A stretch of DNA of 64,000 nt from Lysobacterales bacterium (GTDB lineage: Bacteria > Pseudomonadota > Gammaproteobacteria > Xanthomonadales > Xanthomonadaceae). The DNA is taken from assembly GCA_014946745.1 (NCBI GenBank), contig JADCRD010000003.1:1-64000 (forward strand), given 5' to 3'. The notes below the pieces were generated by a model that was not told the origin of the DNA, ran no database searches, and saw only the letters and a program-made list of their open reading frames with translations. Position 1 is the first letter of the stretch. Each line of letters begins with the position of its first letter. This document shows, one piece after another, positions 61,831-64,000 of this stretch. A program made the position numbers and the translations under genes.

Positions 61831-62808
61831 ATGCCCCTTCCCGCCTTGCTCGAAAACCGCCTGCGTCTGCCGCTCGTTGGCGCGCCGATGTTCATCGTCT
61901 CCGGCCCCGAGCTGGTGGCCGCGCAGTGCAAGGCCGGCATCGTCGGCAGCTTTCCATCGCTCAACGCGCGGCCGCTGTCGCAGCTGGACGAATGGCTGGC
62001 CCAGCTCAGCGAGGACCTCGGCGCGGCGCATGCGGCCTCAACGCCAGGCGACCCGGTGGCGCCCTTCGCGGTCAACCTCATCGTGCACGCCAGCAACAAT
62101 CGTCTGGCCGAGGATCTGAAGCTGGTCGAGAAGTACCGGGTGCCTGTGGTGATCACCAGCCTGTCGCCGCCCGCGGAAGTTGTTGCGGCCGTCCACGGCT
62201 ACGGCGGCGTGGTCTTCCATGACGTGATCAGCCGGCGTCATGCGGAGAAAGCCGCGGCGCAGGGCGTGGACGGGCTGATCGCCGTCTGCGCCGGTGCGGG
62301 CGGCCATGCGGGCCCCTTGAGCCCGTTCGCGCTGGTGCGCGAGATCCGCCAGTTCTATCCGGGCACGATCCTGCTGTCGGGGGCGATGGCCTCGGGCGCG
62401 GACGTGCTGGCGGCGCAGGCGATCGGTGCGGATCTCGCCTACCTCGGCACGCGCTTCATCGCCACGCCGGAGGCGCGCGCGGTCGACGACTACAAGCAGA
62501 TGCTGGTGGACTGCCGCGCCGAGGACATCGTCTACAGCTCGCTGTTCACCGGGGTCAAAGGCAACTATCTGAAGCCCAGCATCACCCGCGCCGGCTTCGA
62601 TGCCGACAACCTGCCCGAGGCCGACAAATCGAAGATGGACTTCGGCTCCGGCGGCAATACCGATGCCAAGGCCTGGAAGGACATCTGGGGCGCAGGGCAG
62701 GGCGTGGGCGGCATCCATGCGGTGCAGCCGGTGCGCGAGCTGGTGCTGCAGATGCAGGCCGAGTACCGCGAGGCCGTGCAGCGGCTGGAGCGCATCCGCT
62801 CGACCTGA
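61831..62808 (+). CDS. nitronate monooxygenase (2-nitropropane dioxygenase family)
   Basis: A 325-residue FMN-dependent TIM-barrel enzyme that oxidises alkyl nitronates. Landmarks: LPLVGAPMFIVSGPELVAAQCKAG (first strand), PFAVNLIVH, VCAGAGGHAGPLSPFALV (FMN phosphate loop), LLSGAMASGADVLAAQAIGADLAYLGTRFIAT. ATG at 61831 with GGAG seven bases upstream begins the domain. The in-frame upstream extension includes the Pro-Lys hexamer array and is probably not translated. It may detoxify nitro compounds. Confidence 0.9.
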   Translation: MPLPALLENRLRLPLVGAPMFIVSGPELVAAQCKAGIVGSFPSLNARPLSQLDEWLAQLSEDLGAAHAASTPGDPVAPFAVNLIVHASNNRLAEDLKLVEKYRVPVVITSLSPPAEVVAAVHGYGGVVFHDVISRRHAEKAAAQGVDGLIAVCAGAGGHAGPLSPFALVREIRQFYPGTILLSGAMASGADVLAAQAIGADLAYLGTRFIATPEARAVDDYKQMLVDCRAEDIVYSSLFTGVKGNYLKPSITRAGFDADNLPEADKSKMDFGSGGNTDAKAWKDIWGAGQGVGGIHAVQPVRELVLQMQAEYREAVQRLERIRST

Positions 62809-62899
62809 GTTCGCGCCCGACCCCGCGGCTTTCGACGCCCTGGCCCGATGCAGTGCAGCATCTGGCCGCGGGCGGCCCCCTCCGGTATCGTTCCGGCGC

Positions 62900-63697
62900 A
62901 TGAACTACGCCTCGGACTCGCCAGCGCGCGTGCGGCAGCGCGACCCCTGGCGCGCGCTGCGCTATGCGCTGCGCGTGCCGGTGCTGCTGCTGCACCTGCT
63001 GCTGTGCCTGCCGCTGACCGTGCTGTTGATCAACCCGATCACCCGGCGCATCGGCCGCGGCCGCGACCGCCTCGACTTCCGCGTGATCCGCCTGTGGTCG
63101 ACCGGACTGCTGCGAATCTTCGGCTTTCGCATCCGCCAGTACGGTCAGCCCCTTCCCGGGGGCGTGCTGTTCGTCGCCAACCATGTCGCCTGGCTCGACA
63201 TCACCCTGATGCACAGCCGCCATGTGGTGGGCTTCGTCGCCAAGGCCGAGATCAGCCGCTGGCCGCTGATCGGCTGGCTGGCCAGCCGCGGCGGCACCAT
63301 CTATCACCATCGCGGCAACAACGAATCCCTGCACGGCGTCATGCACCAGATGGTGACCCGCCTGCAGGCAGGGCTGCCGGTCGGTGTCTTCCCCGAGGGA
63401 CGCACCACCGACGGTCTGAAGGTGCACACCTTCCATGCGCGGATCTTCCAGCCGGCGCTGGCGGCCGGCGCCATCGTGCAGCCCGTGGCCCTGCGCTACG
63501 GCGAGCGCGGCAGCGCCCAGGCTCTGGTCGCCTTCCAGCCGGGCGAGAGCTTCCTGCAGAATTTCCTGCGCGTGCTGGGCGACCCGCCGCGGGTCGCCGA
63601 GGTGCATTTCCTCGCGCCGATCGAACCCAGCGACGAGGGGCGGCGGCGCATCGCCGAGACTGCGCGCGCGCAGATCGCCGAGGCGATGGACAGCTGA
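62900..63697 (+). CDS. 1-acyl-glycerol-3-phosphate acyltransferase family (PlsC-like)
   Basis: A 265-residue membrane acyltransferase. An N-terminal hydrophobic region (VPVLLLHLLLCLPLTVLLI) is followed by the catalytic NHVAWLD (NHxxxxD, about residues 94-100), then VGFVAKAEISRWPLIGWLA and FPEGRTTDGLKV (acyl acceptor site). It acylates lysophosphatidic acid or a related lipid at the inner membrane. The ATG at 62900 was chosen because the upstream frame is antisense-like. Its stop overlaps the next gene's start (TGATG), so the two are coupled. Confidence 0.9.
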   Translation: MNYASDSPARVRQRDPWRALRYALRVPVLLLHLLLCLPLTVLLINPITRRIGRGRDRLDFRVIRLWSTGLLRIFGFRIRQYGQPLPGGVLFVANHVAWLDITLMHSRHVVGFVAKAEISRWPLIGWLASRGGTIYHHRGNNESLHGVMHQMVTRLQAGLPVGVFPEGRTTDGLKVHTFHARIFQPALAAGAIVQPVALRYGERGSAQALVAFQPGESFLQNFLRVLGDPPRVAEVHFLAPIEPSDEGRRRIAETARAQIAEAMDS

Positions 63698-64000
63698 TGC
63701 GGGCGGAGTTCCAGCCGCCGCGTCTGCTGCGCAATCCCCACCTGCAGTCGGTGCTGGCCAGCAGCCGGCTGCGTCGCTATGCGCTGAGCGCGCGCTCGCG
63801 CTTGGAACACGACGCCGAGGTGAGCGAACTGCACTGCCCCGGCGGCGCGCGCCTGCAGGGCTTCATCACCCGCCAACAGGCCAGCCCCGAAAGCCGCGGG
63901 CTGGTGATGCTGCTGCACGGCTGGGAGGGCAGCGCCCGCTCGAACTACATCCTCGATACCGGCAGCGAGCTGCTCCAGCGCGGCTTCGACGTGTTCCGGC
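63697..64000 (+). CDS. YheT-like alpha/beta hydrolase (cut by window end)
   Basis: The first 101 residues of a hydrolase whose rest lies beyond the window. Visible: FQPPRLLRNPHLQSVLASS, the N-terminal signature of the YheT/UPF0017 group, and MLLHGWEGSARSNYIL, the oxyanion-hole strand. The ATG at 63697 overlaps the stop of the PlsC-like gene, indicating translational coupling. Presumably an esterase; the catalytic Ser and His are outside the window. Confidence 0.85.
   Translation, partial: MRAEFQPPRLLRNPHLQSVLASSRLRRYALSARSRLEHDAEVSELHCPGGARLQGFITRQQASPESRGLVMLLHGWEGSARSNYILDTGSELLQRGFDVFR

Overview
The window is about 64 kb of GC-rich DNA that most resembles a gammaproteobacterium of the Xanthomonadales (Lysobacterales). 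This is inferred from the gene families, several palindromic repeat families, and secreted proteins ending in an F-x-[DN]-G-F-E tail. No rRNA or tRNA gene was recognised, so placement rests on protein content only.

Layout. 0-3.8 kb: YchJ-like SEC-C protein, DinG-type helicase, and a convergent membrane J-domain protein. 3.9-8.2 kb: four tightly coupled genes for exopolysaccharide export of the exosortase (XrtA)-associated type (export protein, chain-length protein, degenerate BY-kinase, outer-membrane barrel), then a phosphopantetheinyl transferase and a DUF2256 zinc protein. 9.5-13 kb: a very large symporter/histidine-kinase/receiver hybrid (CrbS-like). 13-21 kb: a winged-helix/Ser-Thr kinase/TPR fusion, a secreted DGFE-tail protein, a glutathione transferase, a PAS-GGDEF protein, a metallophosphoesterase and a lipid kinase. 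21.7-24.6 kb: secreted pectate lyase with a ricin-like lectin domain and a GH30 xylanase. 24.9-35.9 kb: accessory region with a Cdd1-like protein, a TauE/SafE permease, three more DGFE-tail secreted proteins, a lipoprotein, and a PI-PLC with an unknown partner.

36.1-43.5 kb is a mobile, lower-GC block. An IS110-family element has inserted inside a palindromic repeat. It is followed by at least six minus-strand gene units separated by attC-like sites and by that same palindrome family. This looks like a decayed integron cassette array without an integrase (CALIN-like). One unit encodes an OLD-type ATPase/TOPRIM nuclease, a plausible defence gene.

43.7-49.4 kb: S9 peptidase, two near-identical YbaK deacylase copies flanking a toxin-antitoxin pair, and a dense set of 23-bp palindromes including a perfectly periodic 53-bp array. 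48.7-55.2 kb is an acetate-use locus: LuxR-type regulator (CrbR-like), acetyl-CoA synthetase, porin, DUF4212 small subunit and the ActP-like symporter. The sensor likely to pair with the regulator is the hybrid kinase at 9.5 kb. 55.3-64 kb: small membrane proteins, a second large beta-propeller DGFE-tail protein, an alpha/beta hydrolase, a nitronate monooxygenase, a PlsC acyltransferase and the start of a YheT-like hydrolase cut by the window end.

The most interesting signals are the shared C-terminal F-x-[DN]-G-F-E tail on five secreted proteins, two of which also carry a choice-of-anchor-U-like domain, and the integrase-less cassette array with its palindrome family and IS110 insertion.
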